From Streptomyces sp. CB01580 (GTDB lineage: Bacteria; Actinomycetota; Actinomycetes; Streptomycetales; Streptomycetaceae), in assembly GCF_001905795.1 (NCBI RefSeq), contig NZ_LIXJ01000006.1, forward strand, positions 186,001 through 250,000: DNA of 64,000 bases, read 5' to 3'. A model generated the notes under the pieces. It did no database searches. It was not told where the DNA came from and saw nothing but the letters and a program-made list of their open reading frames with translations. Position 1 is the first letter of the stretch, and each line of letters starts with the position of its first letter. Of this stretch, positions 1 through 12,600 are shown piece by piece. A program made the position numbers and the translations under genes.

Positions 1-259
1 CCAGGTCGCCGGGGCGGTGGGCTGCCAGCGGTCCCGCGTCCAGCACCTCCATGATCGAGTCGGCCCCCATGTGGGCGCCGATCGGGGTGTCCAGCGCGAT
101 GCCCTGGAGGTAGGGGTCCACCGACACGTAGCGCGTCCTCAGCAGCATCTCGTCGGGGGCTAGGTCGGTGTCGAGGTCCTCCTCGACCATCCCGTACACC
201 CGGTCGACGTCGGGCACGCCCTCGATGTGCTCCTGCACGACCCACTTCCTGGTCCTCAT
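1..259 (-). CDS. ftdE: MDR-family NADP-dependent reductase, N-terminal part (PTM cluster, ftdE type), cut by window edge
   Basis: The first 86 residues of a medium-chain dehydrogenase/reductase are present; the rest lies left of the window. The segment RTRYVSVDPYLQG matches the zinc-free NADP-dependent alkenal/leukotriene-B4 reductase type (usual form LSLDPYMRG). The ATG (257-259) overlaps the TGA of the upstream FAD gene as ATGA, so the two are probably translationally coupled. In known PTM clusters an alcohol-dehydrogenase-like reductase (FtdE, IkaC, PtmC) directly follows the phytoene-desaturase-like genes and forms the last carbocycle by reductive cyclisation. That role is inferred here from gene order. 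The nucleotide-binding domain cannot be seen, so activity cannot be judged. Confidence 0.8.
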   Translation of the reverse strand, partial: MRTRKWVVQEHIEGVPDVDRVYGMVEEDLDTDLAPDEMLLRTRYVSVDPYLQGIALDTPIGAHMGADSIMEVLDAGPLAAHRPGDL

Positions 260-2004
260 CGCATTCCCTTTCTCTCGACGAGGGATGAACGGTCCGCCGT
301 GCCGGGCGGGGTGTCCGGCCGGGGTCCCACCGGGATGACGCGATGGGTCGGTGGCGGCCCGCTCCCGTCGACGCAGGCGGTGAACTTCCGCCCGTCGTCC
401 CGGCAGATGAACTGCATGACGTGTCTGCCCGCCGCAGCCGCCCGGATCAGGCCGCCCGTCGTCGCCCAGACACCGGACTGGTAGAAGTTGCGCAGTCCCG
501 GAAGGCCGGGGCCGTGCTTCTTGATGAGCGTCTCCAGCGTCTCCCCGCTCTCCACGAACGGCTGCCAGCCGAGCACCGTACCGTCGTAGTTGCCCGTGTA
601 GCGGACCTGGGTGAGCGGGCTCGACACGTCACGGACGGCGATCGCGTCCCTGATCCCGGGGTGGTGCCGCTCCAAGAACGTGATCAGCGCCTCGCGGGCC
701 CGGCGCTTGGCGGCGTAGTAGCCGCGTCCGTGACGGACCGGCAGCGTGTGGAGCCTCAGGCCGCCGCGGCTGCGGGTCACCTGCTCCGGTCCTTCGTCCA
801 GAGCCCGCCAGGGTGCGATGTCGCAGAAGTAGGTGACGTAGGCGATGCTCGTCCCCTGCGGGGAGAGTTCCGGGAAGTGCCTGCTGCGGAACTGGACGTT
901 GATGCTCGGGTGACGGATCCCGGTGAGCTCGGAGGCGACCTCGTCGTCGAGCAGGTGGGTCGTGCAGGGATCGGCGTCGGGGAAGTCCCGGCGCAGGCCG
1001 AGGAAGAGGATGAAGTACCCGGGAAAGACCATGCCGGGTTCGAGGATGGTGCGGGTGTAGAGCCGGCGGTACGCGTCGTCGAGGTAGCGCCCGCCGAGCA
1101 GGTCCATCATCGTGGTGCGGCCGTCGCAGGCCGAGACGACGATGTCGGCGCGCAGTTCCTCGCCGTCGCTCAGCCGCACCCCCACCGCCCGGTCGTCCTT
1201 GACCAGGACCTCCTCGACCTTGGTGTTGTAGGTGACTTCACCGCCGAGCGCGCGGTAGCGGCGCTCGATGGACTCGGCGAGGCCGAGCGATCCGCCCTCG
1301 GGGACGCCCGCGGAGAGATTGGCGTGCGAGGCGAGCTGGAAGTGGAACGGCAGCACCGGGAAGGCCGGGTGCTTCTCGTACAGGATGAAGTTGAACGCCT
1401 CGCGCAGCAGGGGGTCCTTGAACCTGGCCGAGAAGTCGCTCATGAGGATACCGATGGATTTGCGCACGGCGTTGAAGTAGGGAATGAAGCCGGCCAGCAT
1501 GCGCCAGCGCTCCGGCGTCGACATCAGCCCGACCGGCTTGAGGAACGGGTAGACGGCGAGGCACTTGCGAAAGGCACGCAGCTGCTTGCAGAAGCCTCGG
1601 ATCAGCGGTGCGTCGACGGGCGAGAGGTCCGTGAGGTGGGCCTGGAGACGGTCGGGGTCCGAGTAGAAGTACACGGCCCGGCCGCACCGGCCGCGTACCA
1701 CGTTGAAGACGTCGAAATGCCGTATCTCCTTGCCCTGCAACGCGCCCAGTTCCAGCCAGATCTGATGCATCTCGTTGCCCGGCCCGCTGCCGAGGAGCCA
1801 GCTGACGCAGGGGTCCAGGGTGAAGTCGCCGCGGTCCCAGGCCGTGCAGCAGCCGCCCGGCAGTTCGTGCATCTCCAGGATGTGGGTGCGGTAGCCGTTC
1901 ATCCGGGCGTAGCAACCGGTGGAAAGGCCGCCGAGCCCCGCGCCGATGATGATCATCGATTCTCGTCGGGAACGCGACACGCGCGTGGTCTCCTCGGTGT
2001 TCAT
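256..2004 (-). CDS. ftdD: Phytoene-desaturase-like FAD oxidoreductase (PTM cluster, ftdD type)
   Basis: A 582-residue FAD enzyme of the CrtI/carotenoid-isomerase type. The dinucleotide motif GAGLGGLSTG lies near residue 20, followed by an acidic residue (LEMHELPGG) and a C-terminal FAD-contact segment (SGVWATTGGLIRAA). The ATG at 2002-2004 overlaps the preceding gene's TGA (ATGA). It is a clear paralogue of the next gene upstream; both share the STGCYA.MNG and LPGGCCTAW blocks. In PTM pathways these enzymes join the polyene chains into five-membered rings of the carbocyclic core, so this is its likely job. The tail after about residue 530 is proline/arginine-rich and unlike the paralogue. Family assignment is firm; which ring it closes is inference. 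Confidence 0.88.
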   Translation of the reverse strand: MNTEETTRVSRSRRESMIIIGAGLGGLSTGCYARMNGYRTHILEMHELPGGCCTAWDRGDFTLDPCVSWLLGSGPGNEMHQIWLELGALQGKEIRHFDVFNVVRGRCGRAVYFYSDPDRLQAHLTDLSPVDAPLIRGFCKQLRAFRKCLAVYPFLKPVGLMSTPERWRMLAGFIPYFNAVRKSIGILMSDFSARFKDPLLREAFNFILYEKHPAFPVLPFHFQLASHANLSAGVPEGGSLGLAESIERRYRALGGEVTYNTKVEEVLVKDDRAVGVRLSDGEELRADIVVSACDGRTTMMDLLGGRYLDDAYRRLYTRTILEPGMVFPGYFILFLGLRRDFPDADPCTTHLLDDEVASELTGIRHPSINVQFRSRHFPELSPQGTSIAYVTYFCDIAPWRALDEGPEQVTRSRGGLRLHTLPVRHGRGYYAAKRRAREALITFLERHHPGIRDAIAVRDVSSPLTQVRYTGNYDGTVLGWQPFVESGETLETLIKKHGPGLPGLRNFYQSGVWATTGGLIRAAAAGRHVMQFICRDDGRKFTACVDGSGPPPTHRVIPVGPRPDTPPGTADRSSLVERKGMR

Positions 2005-3683
2005 GTGCGGGTTTCCCCGCGGGTGGACCATCGGTCGAGCTGGGGCAGCCGGCCCAGCTTCCCGGGGTGCCAGGGTTCGTCGCCCCGGCTCTCGTGCGCC
2101 GTGAAGGAGCGTCCCAGTTCGTCGCAGAGGTACTGGACGGCGAAGCGGCCGGTCGACGCGGCGCGGATGAGGCCGCCCAGGCCCACCCACTGCCCGGCCA
2201 TGGAGAAGCCGCTCAGTCCGGGCAGGCGCATGCGGTCCTTGCCGACGAGCTTGGTCGCGACGTCGTCGGCCTCGGAGAACGCCTTCCAGGCGAGGATCGA
2301 GCCGTCGTGGTTGCCGGTGTAGCGGCGGGTCGTCGCCGGGGTGGCGATGTCGACGAGTTCGATGCGTTCGGCCGTGCCTGGCATGCGGCGTTCCAGGAAA
2401 CCCCTGACGAATTCGGCCACTTCGTGCTTCTGCGCGCGGTACGCCTTGCGGTCGGCGGCGCGCAGCTCCCTCCAGTGGGCGAAGTCGCTGAAGTAGGTGC
2501 AGTGGATCACCGAGCGGCCGGGCGGAGCGAATCCGTCGGAGTAGTCGGAGCGCAGCTGGACCACCAGGCTGCTCTGGAGCGCTCCGGGCAGGCGTGCGGC
2601 GTCCTCGGGGGTGAGCAGGTAGGTGGTGCTGTGTGCCCGGTCGCGTCCCAGGTCGCCGCGGATCCCGACGAAGGCGGAGACGACGGCGGGGAAGAGGGCG
2701 CCGCGGCGGTGCAGCAGGTCGTTGTAGAGCTTGTCGATGCGAGGTCCGGTGTACCGGCCCTGGAGGAGGCCGTGGATGGTGGTGTGGCCGTCGCAGGCGG
2801 AGACGATGTGGTCGGCGTAGTACCGCCTGCCGTTGCGCAGTTCGACGCCGACGGCGCGTCCGTCCTCGACCAGGATCCTCTCGACCCGAGCCCGGTAGTC
2901 GATCCGGCCGCCCAGTCCTGTGTAGCGTTCCTCGACCGACCGGGCCAGGCCCAGCGAACCCCCTTGTGGGAAGCCCGCGTTGCGGTGGTGGGCGCTGGCC
3001 ATGTTGAACAGGTACGGGAGGAGGGGGAAGCCCTCGGGGTCCTGGAAGAAGATGTTGCGGAACGCCCGGCGCAGCAACGGGTCCTGGAACCGGTCGGCGA
3101 ATTCGTGCATCGGGGTGGAGGCGGTGCGCCAGAACAGGCGGAACGCGGGCAGCACGGTGCGCAGCGTCGCGGCTCTCTCGCGCAGGGTGCGCAGGGCTGG
3201 CGCGGTCAGGAACGGGTACAGCTCGATGGCGGTGAACCGCCGCAGGTCGCGACAGAACGAGCGGATGAGGCGGGCGTCGGCGGGCGACAGTTCGAGCAGG
3301 TGCTTCTCCAGCCGGTCCGGGTCGTTGTAGAAGACCACCGACCGGCCGGTCTCGTCGACGACCCGGTTGAACATCTCGAAGTTGGTGACGGTCTTGCCGT
3401 CGAGCGCTCCGAGCTCGCGCCAGACCTGGTGGGCCTCGTTGCCGGCGGCCGTGCCGATCAGCCATTCGATGCAGTAGTCGAAGATGTAGCCGTCGCGCGA
3501 CCAGGCGGTGCAGCAGCCCCCGGGCAGTACGTGCTTCTCGAGGATGCGCGACCTCATGCCGTTCATCTGCGCGTAGCACCCGGTGGACAGTCCGGCGATT
3601 CCCGCGCCGATGACGATGACCCGGGGCGCGCCGTCCGCCGCGCGTCCGTCGCGGCTCCATGTCTCGTCCGTGTCATCGGTCAT
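2001..3683 (-). CDS. ftdC: Phytoene-desaturase-like FAD oxidoreductase (PTM cluster, ftdC type)
   Basis: A 560-residue FAD-dependent oxidoreductase with an N-terminal Rossmann motif (VIVIGAGIAGLSTG, near residue 20) and a C-terminal FAD segment (GQWVGLGGLIRAA). I chose the ATG at 3681-3683, which overlaps the synthetase stop by 11 bases. A longer reading frame reaches 3869, but its extra residues are low-complexity Pro/Arg/Ser lying wholly inside the synthetase gene, so they are rejected. The protein is collinear with its downstream paralogue, indicating tandem duplication. Immediate linkage to the PKS-NRPS matches FtdC/OX enzymes that start polyene cyclisation in tetramate macrolactams. Two such enzymes plus an MDR reductase are usual in clusters making 5-5-6 ring systems. 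Confidence 0.88.
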   Translation of the reverse strand: MTDDTDETWSRDGRAADGAPRVIVIGAGIAGLSTGCYAQMNGMRSRILEKHVLPGGCCTAWSRDGYIFDYCIEWLIGTAAGNEAHQVWRELGALDGKTVTNFEMFNRVVDETGRSVVFYNDPDRLEKHLLELSPADARLIRSFCRDLRRFTAIELYPFLTAPALRTLRERAATLRTVLPAFRLFWRTASTPMHEFADRFQDPLLRRAFRNIFFQDPEGFPLLPYLFNMASAHHRNAGFPQGGSLGLARSVEERYTGLGGRIDYRARVERILVEDGRAVGVELRNGRRYYADHIVSACDGHTTIHGLLQGRYTGPRIDKLYNDLLHRRGALFPAVVSAFVGIRGDLGRDRAHSTTYLLTPEDAARLPGALQSSLVVQLRSDYSDGFAPPGRSVIHCTYFSDFAHWRELRAADRKAYRAQKHEVAEFVRGFLERRMPGTAERIELVDIATPATTRRYTGNHDGSILAWKAFSEADDVATKLVGKDRMRLPGLSGFSMAGQWVGLGGLIRAASTGRFAVQYLCDELGRSFTAHESRGDEPWHPGKLGRLPQLDRWSTRGETRT

Positions 3684-6600
3684 GGCCGCCGCCCTCCTGG
3701 AGGATGCCGCGGACGAGGTCGGCATTGCGGGCCGCGTGCTTGGGGTCGAGCATGTCGGCATGGATCCCGGAACCGCGGAGCACGGCGGTGGCGGTGGCGG
3801 AGCTGCCGTGCCAGGTGCCCCGCGCGTCGGCGGTGTAGAGGGCGGTCTTCTCCTCGTCCGTGACGACACTGACGGTCGCGGACACCGTGCCGAGATTGGG
3901 GTGACGCCCGCAGAAGGCCAGGTATTCCGCGGCGTGCTCGAGGGTCTCTCGGGCGACGATCTCCGATCCCGTGTGCTTGAGCAGGTGTTCGGCCAGTTCC
4001 GCCTCGAAGATCTCGAAGTGTTCGGGGCCGGGGACGTAGGGCTCGGTGATGCGGTGGGAGTCCAGGACGATCACGTGGGCGACATCGCGTCCGCGGCCTT
4101 CGAGTTCCTTGGCCACCTCGAACGCGAGGTTACCGCCGAGGGAGTAGCCGAGCAGCCGGATGCCGCCCTCGGGCTGCATGGACTCGACGAGGTCGGCGTA
4201 GCGGGCCGTCTTGTCCTCGCCGGGGACGTAGTTGAAGGCGACGAGGCGGTGCTCGGTGAGCCCGGCGGCGAAGGTCCGGTAGACGAGTCCGTGGCCGCCG
4301 GCCGGGGGGAAGCAGAACAGGGTCTGTTCCCGGTCGGTGTTGAAGTCCAGGCAGGACAGGTCGTCCGCGAGGCCGCCGGTGGCGAGGCGTTCCACGGTCG
4401 CGGCCATGCCCTGCAGGGTGGTGACCCGGTACAGCAGGCTGACGGGGATGCCCACACCGAACTCCTGCCGCAGGCGGTGGATCAGTTCGATCAGTTTGAT
4501 GGAGCTGCCGCCCGCCTCGAAGAACTCGTACGTGGCGCCGACCCGTTCGAGCCCGAGCAGTTCCCTCCAGTGCCGGGCCATGCTGACCTCGAACGGTGTG
4601 CCGGGCGTCTCCTCGGGTTCCTCGGCGGTGTCGGGCCGGGGCTCGGGCAGGCCGGCGAGGTCGACCTTTCCGTTGGCGGTCAGCGGCAGCTGCGCCAGGG
4701 TGACGAAGTGCGCGGGGATCATGTGGGCCGGCAGCAGGTCGGCGAGGTGTCGGCGCAGCGCGCGCCGGTCGAGTTCCGCTCCCGGCACCGGTACGCAGTA
4801 CGCGCAGAGCGCGTCCTCACCCCGGGCGTCGGGGCGGACGGTGACGACCGTGCGGGCCAGTTGCGGCCACCCGGCGAGGTGGGTCTCGATCTCGCCGATC
4901 TCGATGCGGTGGCCGCGGAGTTTGATCTGGCCGTCGACGCGCCCGAGCAGGTGGACGACGCCGTGCGTGTCCCAGTGTGCGGCGTCCCCGGTGCGGTAGA
5001 GGCGCAGGGGTAGGGCCTCCGGTTCCCGGCCGAGGGTCCGGGTCACGAAGCGTTCCGCCGTCTGCCGCGGATCGCCGGCGTAGCCGAGGGCGACGCCTTC
5101 GCCGCCGATCCACAGTTCGCCCGGGACGCCGGGCGGGACCGGTTCGCCGTGCCGGTCGAGGACGTGGAGCGTGCTGTTGCCCAGGGGGCGTCCGATGGGC
5201 ACGGTCCGGCCGGGTTCGAGGTCGTCGGCGGGTCCTTCGAAGCAGGCGCTGTCGATGGTGGCCTCGGTGAGCCCGTAGGAGTTGAGCACTCGGGTGTGCG
5301 GGCCGCACAGGTCGCGCAGCCGCCGGTACTCCCCCACCTTCCAGGCGTCGGAACCGACGACCAGCAGGCGCATGAATTCCAGCCTGTGGCCCTCTCGTTC
5401 GCAGTGGTCCATGAGTCCGCGCACGACGGCGGGGACGAACTCGGCGCAGTCGACGTGTTCCTCGCGCATGGTGCGGTGGAGGCGTTCGGTGTCGAAGAGG
5501 AGGTCCCGGTCGACGAGTACGAGGGTGCCGCCCGAGCACAGCGCGCGCACCAGGTCGCCGGTGAAGACGTCGAAGGAGGGGGCCGCCATCTGGAGGTGCA
5601 CGCGCACGTCCCGGTCGAGCCGGTACTCGTCCAGCCACGCGCGGTACGCGGAGGCCAGGTTGCGGTGGCTGACCTGGACGGCCTTGGGCAGTCCGGTCGA
5701 GCCGGAGGTGTGGATGACGTAGGCGGGCGCGTCGAGGTCCACCGGGGGTACGGCGGCGGGTGGGGGCGTGTCGGGAGCCGGCGGCTGTCCGGAACCGGAT
5801 GCGGACGCCTGCCGGTCCTGCGACGCGGGCGCTGCCTCGTACAGGTCGTGCAGGGTCAGTGCCCGGACCGGCAGTCCGGCGAACCGCTTTCGGGCGATGC
5901 CGTCCTCGACCAGTGCGAGGGTGGCGCCGGCCGTCCGCAGGGTGCGGGCGACACGGTCGGCGGGGTGGTCGGGCGGGACCGGGAGGTAGGCACCGCCGGC
6001 CTTGAGCACCGCGAGGAGCGCCACGACGAGGTCGGGCGACTTGTCGAGGCACAGGGCCACGGTCGAACCGCCCCCGGCTCCCTGTTCCCGCAGCCGTGAC
6101 GCCAGGTGGTCGGAGCGGCGGTCCAGCTCCGCGTACGTCAGCCGGAGGGCCGGGCCGCGGGGTGCCGGTACGGTGACGGCGACCGCGTCGGGGCACCGGG
6201 CGGCGGCCTCGACGATCAGTTCGTGCACCGGCCGGACTCCGCCGGTGCCGGGCTTCTCCGGCTCCGGGGACGCGGTGCGGCGTCCGGCGCCGCTCCACTC
6301 GCCGACCAGGCGTTCGCGTTCCCGGGCGCCGAGCATCTCCAGCCGGGTGACGGGGTGCTCGGCCGCCGCCCGGGTCATGCTGTCGAGGATCCTCGTGTAG
6401 TGCGACGCCATCCGCCGCATGGTCTCCGCCTCGAACAGGTCGGTGTTGTACTTGAGGACGCAGTGGAAACGGTGGTCCGCCTCGTCCTCGTAGACGGACA
6501 GGGTGACCTCGAACTGTCCTTCCTCCTCGGGGAGTTCGATGTATTCGAGCCGGTAGCCGTATTTCTCGGTGGCGACCTTGTGCGTGAGCAGGATGAACAT

Positions 6601-9600
6601 GGCCTGGAACACGGCCGACCGGCTGGGGTCGTGCTGCAGGCCCAGTCGGTCGACCAGCAGGACGAACGGGTACTCCTGGTTGTCCAGGCCGCCCAGTACG
6701 GTCGTGCGGACCTGTTGGAGGAGTTCGGCGACCGACGGCTCGCCGGAGAGGTCGCCGTGCAGCGGGAGCGGGTTGACGAAGTAGCCGTAGACGGAGGCGA
6801 ACTCCTGCTCGGTGCGGCCGGTGACCGGACTGCCCACGATGACGTGGTCCTGTCCGGAGTAGCGCTGGAGCAGCACGTAGTAGGCGCCGAGCAGCACCAT
6901 GAAGGGGGTCACGTCGTGCCGGCGGGCCAGGGCGTGCACACGGGCGGTGAGGGCCGTGTCCAGGACGAAGAACTCCGAGGCGCCGTTGTGGGTCTGGACG
7001 GCGGGGCGGGGCCGGTCGGTGGGCAGTTCCAGGACGGGTACCTCGTCCGGCAGGTGCGACCGCCAGTAGTCGAGCATGCGCTGCGCCGAGGGCCCGGCCA
7101 GGAACCGGTTCTGCGCGTTGAGGAAGTCCAGGTAGCGCGCGGCGACGGGGGGCAGTGAGGGCGCGCGGCCCTGGCGCAGCCCTTCGTACACCGCGAGGAG
7201 TTCCTCGATGAAGGTGAAGGTCGAGATCGCGTCGGAGATGATGTGGTGGACCGCCTTCATGATCACCCAGCGGTCGGGACCACGTTTGAAGAGGCGGAAG
7301 CGGAACAGCGGGTCGTGCGCGAGGTCGTACGGTTTGCGGTACTCGGCCACGATCGTGCGGTGGATGTCCTCCCACTCCTGGTCCTGGACGTCGAACAGCG
7401 CGAGGTCCGGGCTCGGGTCGGGCGAGACCTGCTGCATCGGCAGCCCGTCCACCGTGAGGAAGTTGGTCCGCAGCGCGGGGTGGCGTGCGACGAGGTGGCG
7501 GACGGCCTCGAACATCAGGTCGGGGTCGAGGGCGACCCTGACCTCGACCGCGCCGCCGATGTTGTACGCGTAGCCCTCGGGGTTGAGCTGGCGGAGGAAC
7601 CAGAGCGCCTTCTGGTTCTGCGTCAGCGGGTGGCGGAACTCGTCCTCGAACACCTCCACCGCCGCCTTGTCGCCGCCTCCGGCCTCCAGAGCCACCGCCT
7701 CGGCGAGGCTGTCGTGGAGCTGTACGACCAGTTCACCGGCCGTCGTACCGCTGAGCAGCGCCACCACGGGCGGGGCCACCCCGAGCTCGGCGCCGAGCCG
7801 GGCGCGGAGCTCCATCGCCAGGAGCGAGTCGAGGCCGAGCGCGTTGAGACCCGCCTGCGGATCGATCTGCTCGGGGCCCGCCCGGAGCACGGAGGCGGCG
7901 ACGGCGGTGAACCGTCGGGTCACCAGGGCCAGGCGCTCGGCCGCGTCCGCTTCGCGAAAGGTGTCCAGGAGGCCGTCGCCCGCCCCCGCGTCGGCCGTGG
8001 CCGCGCGGGCGGTCGCGGCCAGTTCGCCCACCAGCGCGGGCGGTGAGGCGTACCAGGCCAGGAACACCGGCCAGTCGACGACGGTCGCGACGAGCAACTG
8101 CGCCCGGTCCTGGCCGATGACGCGTTCCAGTACGGCCATGCCGACATCCGGTGCGAGGGAGCTCATCCCCCGGCTGTGGAGGTAGTGGCCGACGAGGCCC
8201 AGCTCCTCGATCATGCCGGTGGCCCATGGCCCCCAGTCCACGCTCAGGGCGGGCAGGCCGAGCGACCTGCGGTGGTGGGCCAGTGCGTCCAGGAAGGCGT
8301 TCCCCGCGGCGTAGTTGGTCTGGCCGGCGGTGGTCAGCAGGGAGGCGATCGAGGCGAACAGGACGAAGTGGTCCAGCGGTTCGTCGCGCAGGTGCCGGTG
8401 GAGGAGGTACGCGCCGACGGCCTTGGGGTCGTGGGCGTCGGTGAACGTGCGATGGTCCATGTCCGCGACGAGGGTGTCGCGGACCTGCCCGGCCAGGTGG
8501 AACACCCCGCGGACCGGCAACGGGTCGGTGCGCCGGTGGGCGTCGAGCCAGGCCGTGAACGCCTCCTCGTCGGTGATGTCGAGCGGTGCCATGACGACGC
8601 GGGCGCCGAGCGCCTCCAGTTCCTTGACGAAGGCGGCGGCGCGGCCCTCGGCGGTGTCGGGGGCGAGATCGCGCCAGGCGGTGCGGTCCGGCAGCGTGGT
8701 GCGTCCGATGAGGACGAGGCCGCGCGCTCCGCGTCGTACCAGGGTCCGGCAGAGCAGTCGGCCGAGCGCTCCGAAGGCGCCGGTGACCACGTAGTCGCCG
8801 TCGGCGCGCAGGCGCAGCGGCAGGGGACGGGTCAGTCCCTCGGCGCGCCGGGCCCTGCTGGTGAGGCGGCGCGTACCGCGCAGCGCGATCTCCTCCTCGT
8901 CCTCGGTGAGGATCTCCCGCAGGAGCGCGGCGGCCTCGGCCTGGGCGCCCTCGCCCGCCCCGGGGCGGGGGTCCAGGTCGATCAGCTTGCCGGGGTGGCT
9001 GAGCAGTTCCTGGTGCCGGAGCACCCGGCCGACGCCCCACGCGGGTGCTCCCAGTGGTTCGACCGTTTCGGCGGGCTCGACGTGCTGTGCGCCGCGGGTC
9101 GCGATGTGCAGCCGCCCGCTCGCTCCGTGGCGCAGCAGCGTCCGGGCGAGCGTGATCAGGGAGTATGCGCCGGTGTCGCGGTGGTGTGCGAGGTCGCGTC
9201 GTGTCGCCTCCGCGAGGCGCGGCAGGTCGAGGTTCCACAGGTGTACGACGGTGGTGGGGAGCGGCGCCGCGCCGTCGCGTCCGTCCGCCGCGGGTGTTCC
9301 GTCCGTTCCGTGCGATCCCGTCCGAGGGCCGCTTTCGCCGTGTCCGGCCCCGGCCAGGTCGGTGAGGAGCCGTTCCAGGTCCACGACGGAGCCGGGGGCG
9401 ATCGTGAACTCCCTTCCGTCGTCCGATCTCCGGTACGTCTCCCCCGGTCGTACGAGGTGGCACCGCTCGCCGCGCGCGGCGAGCAGGGCGCTCAGGGCGT
9501 CGCCGACGCCGCGGCTGTCGGCGAACACCAGCCAGCCGCCCCCGGTGGCGCGGTCGGTTCCGGTCCGTGCCTCGTCCGCGTCCGGCTTCCGGTTCTCGTC

Positions 9601-12600
9601 CGTGTTCTCGTTCTCGCCGAGGGGTGGCAGTTCGGTCCACACGGTCTCGGCCAGCCAGGAGTCGATCGTTCCGAGGCCGACCGCCGTCGACGCCTTCTCC
9701 ACGTCGGCGGCGCGGAATCCCCGGATGTTCCCGAGTGGTTCGCCGTCGTCCGTGTAGACGGCGATGTTCCCGACGAGTTCGTCCGCGTCCTCGCGGGTCA
9801 CCGTGGCGTGCACCCAGAGCGGCCGGTCCCCGACCGGGGCGAGGCACACCTCGTCGATCGACAGCGGCAGGCGGATGCCGGAGTTCGGGCGGTCGGTGCC
9901 GTCGTCGAGGAGCCGCGTCGTCAGCAGCGACTGGAAGCAGCCGTCGAGCAGTACGGGGTGGATGTGGTGGCCGGCCGCGTCGTCGCCGATCACCGCGGGC
10001 GGGCGGAGCCGGGCGAGCACCTCGCCGTGGCCGATCCGGACCTCCTCGACGGCACGGAACGCGGGACCGTAGTGGTACCCGAGGGCCGCCAGTTCCGCGT
10101 AGCAACCCTCGCTGTCCAGCCGGCGCCGCATGCGTGCCCGGACGGCTTCGATGTCGGCCGGGGGGCCGAACGGGCGTGGCTGGCCGGAGCGCACGACTCC
10201 GCTCGCGTGCACCGCACGGTCGTTCTCGTCCTCTCCCGCCGAGGCGATTGTGAACGAGGCGTTCCGCGACGAGAGCGTCAGGCGTACGGCGCGGTCCTCG
10301 CCCTCGGGCAGGAAGAGTGCCTTGCGGAGTTCGATGTCCGTGAGCACGGCGTGGGCGCCGCCGGTCAGGGCGCGGACCGCCTGGATGGCCATCTCCAGAT
10401 ACCCGGCCGCCGGGAAGACCACGGTGGACTGGATGCGGTGGTCGTCGAGGTAGGGCAGCCGCTCGGTGTCGAGTGCGGTGTGCCAGGTCGGTTCGGTGTG
10501 TGTGGTGCGGCGGCCCAGCAGCGGGTGGTCGGTGCGGCCGAGGCGGACCTGCGCGACGGGGCCGGGTTCCGTCCAGTACCGGTCGCGCTTCCAGGGGTAG
10601 CGGGGCAGGGTCACGGGAGTGCCCGCCGGGTGCAGGGTGTCCCAGGCGATGGGGACACCGAGGGTGTGCAGGTGCGCCAGCGAGGCAGCGAAGCGTTCCG
10701 GCTCGTTCTCCTGGCGGCGGATGGAGGGCAGGGTGCGTGCGGTGGTTCCCCGGCCGTCGAGGCATTCGCGGATGGAGTGGCCGAGCACCGGGTGCGGGCC
10801 GATCTCCAGGAACAGGCGGTATCCGTCGTCGGCGAGCCGGTCCACCGCCGACCGGAACCGCACGCGGTCGCGGACGTTCTTCCACCAGTATTCCGCGTCC
10901 AGTTCGGGGCCGTGTGCCGTGCCCTCCTGGCCGGTCAGATACAGCGGTACGGTCGCCGGCCGTGGTTCGAGCCCGTCCAGCGAGGCGAGCAACTCGTCCT
11001 TGATGGCCTCCATGCCCGCGCTGTGGTAAGGCACCTCCACGGTCAGGAACTTGGCGAAAACCTGCTCCGCCCGCAGTTCCTCGGCCAGTTCGGCGAGGGC
11101 GTCGCGCTCGCCGGCCAGGGTGACGGCCGAGGGGCTGTTGACCGCGGCCACGGACACCCGGTCCCCGTACGCGGCCGCCCGGGTCTGTGCCTCCTCCTCG
11201 GGCAGGCTCACCGCGAGCATGGTGCCGGTGCCGGTCAGCATCTGCTGGAGCCGGCTGCGGTGCACCACGATCCTCACCGCGTCGTCCAGCGTGTAGACGC
11301 CCGCCTCGTAGAAGGCGGCGATCTCGCCGGTGCTGTGACCGACCAGGGCGTCGGGCCGCACTCCGTGGCGGCGCCACATCGCCGCGAGTCCGAGCTGGAG
11401 GGCGAAGTTGGCCGGTTGCGCCAGCCAGGTCTCGGCCATGCGCGAATCGGCCTCGTCGGCCGTCATCTCGTCGATCAGGGACCAGCCCGCGAGCTCGTGG
11501 ATCGCCCGGTCGCAGCGGGTGACAGCGTCCCGGAACGCCGCGTCGCCCTCCAGCAGCCGACGTCCCATGCCCCACCACTGGGGTCCCATTCCGGTGAAGA
11601 CCCAGACCAGGCCGCGCTGTTCGGGGTCGAGCCTTCGGCCCTGGACGACCCTGGGGTGGGTTTCGCCACGGAGGAAGGCCGTGAGCCCCTCGTCCAGTTC
11701 GGCCGGTGAGGAGTACACGACGCCGAGCCGGGATTCGAGGTGCTGGCGACGGCGGGCGAGCGTGTAGGCGAGGTCGGGCAGCGGTGCCGTCGGCCCATGT
11801 GCGCCGGCCAGTTCGCGGCGGATGCCCTCCGCCACGTCCGGCAGGGACTCCGGGGTCCTGGCGCTGAGCGGGAGGACGTTCCAGGGCCGTTCCTCGTGCG
11901 CGGTGCGCGGGGCCTCCCGTTCGGGTGCCTCTTCCAGGACGACGTGCGCGTTGGTGCCGCCGAATCCGAAGGAGTTCACACCGGCCCGGGCGGGACCCTC
12001 GTGCGCGGGCCAGTCGGTCGGCTCGGTCGGGATCCGGTACGGGGCGGACGCGGCGTCGACGGCCGGACTGATCCGGTCCAGATTGATGTGGGGCGGGATC
12101 CGGCGGTGCTTGAGGCAGAGCACGGTCTTGATGAGTCCGGCGACGCCCGCCGCCGATTCGGTGTGCCCGATGTTGGTCTTGACCGACCCCACGTAGCACG
12201 GGTCGCCCGGTCTGCGGCCCTCGGCGAGCGCGCGGCTCAGCGCGTTCGCCTCGATCGGGTCGCCGACCGGGGTCGAGGTACCGTGCGCCTCCACGTACTG
12301 CAGCTCGCCGGGCGTGATCCCGGCTCCGGCGCAGACGCTCCGGATGAGCCGGACCTGGGCGTCCGCGCTGGGCACGGTGATGCCGTTGGTGCGGCCGTCC
12401 TGGTTGACGCCCGTACCGAGGATCACCGCGTGGATCGGGTCGCCGTCCCGCAGGGCGTCGTCGAGGCGCTTGAGGGCGACCATGCCCACGCCCTCCGCGC
12501 GTACGTAGCCGTCGGCGGCGGCGTCGAACGTGCGCGAGCGGCCGTCGGGCGACAGGAAGCCGCCCTTCGTCTCGGCGATGGTGTACTGCGGCGCCATGTG

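Noticed and set aside
3684..3869. N-terminal extension of the upstream FAD oxidoreductase
   Set aside because: The added residues are Pro/Ser/Arg low-complexity, lie inside the synthetase thioesterase and precede the natural Rossmann start; ATG 3683 gives a normal overlap.
8176..11709. A 1177-residue plus-strand open frame opposite the PKS-NRPS gene
   Set aside because: It is antisense to conserved KS/AT/DH/KR sequence, lacks any domain motif and is a product of high GC at third codon positions.
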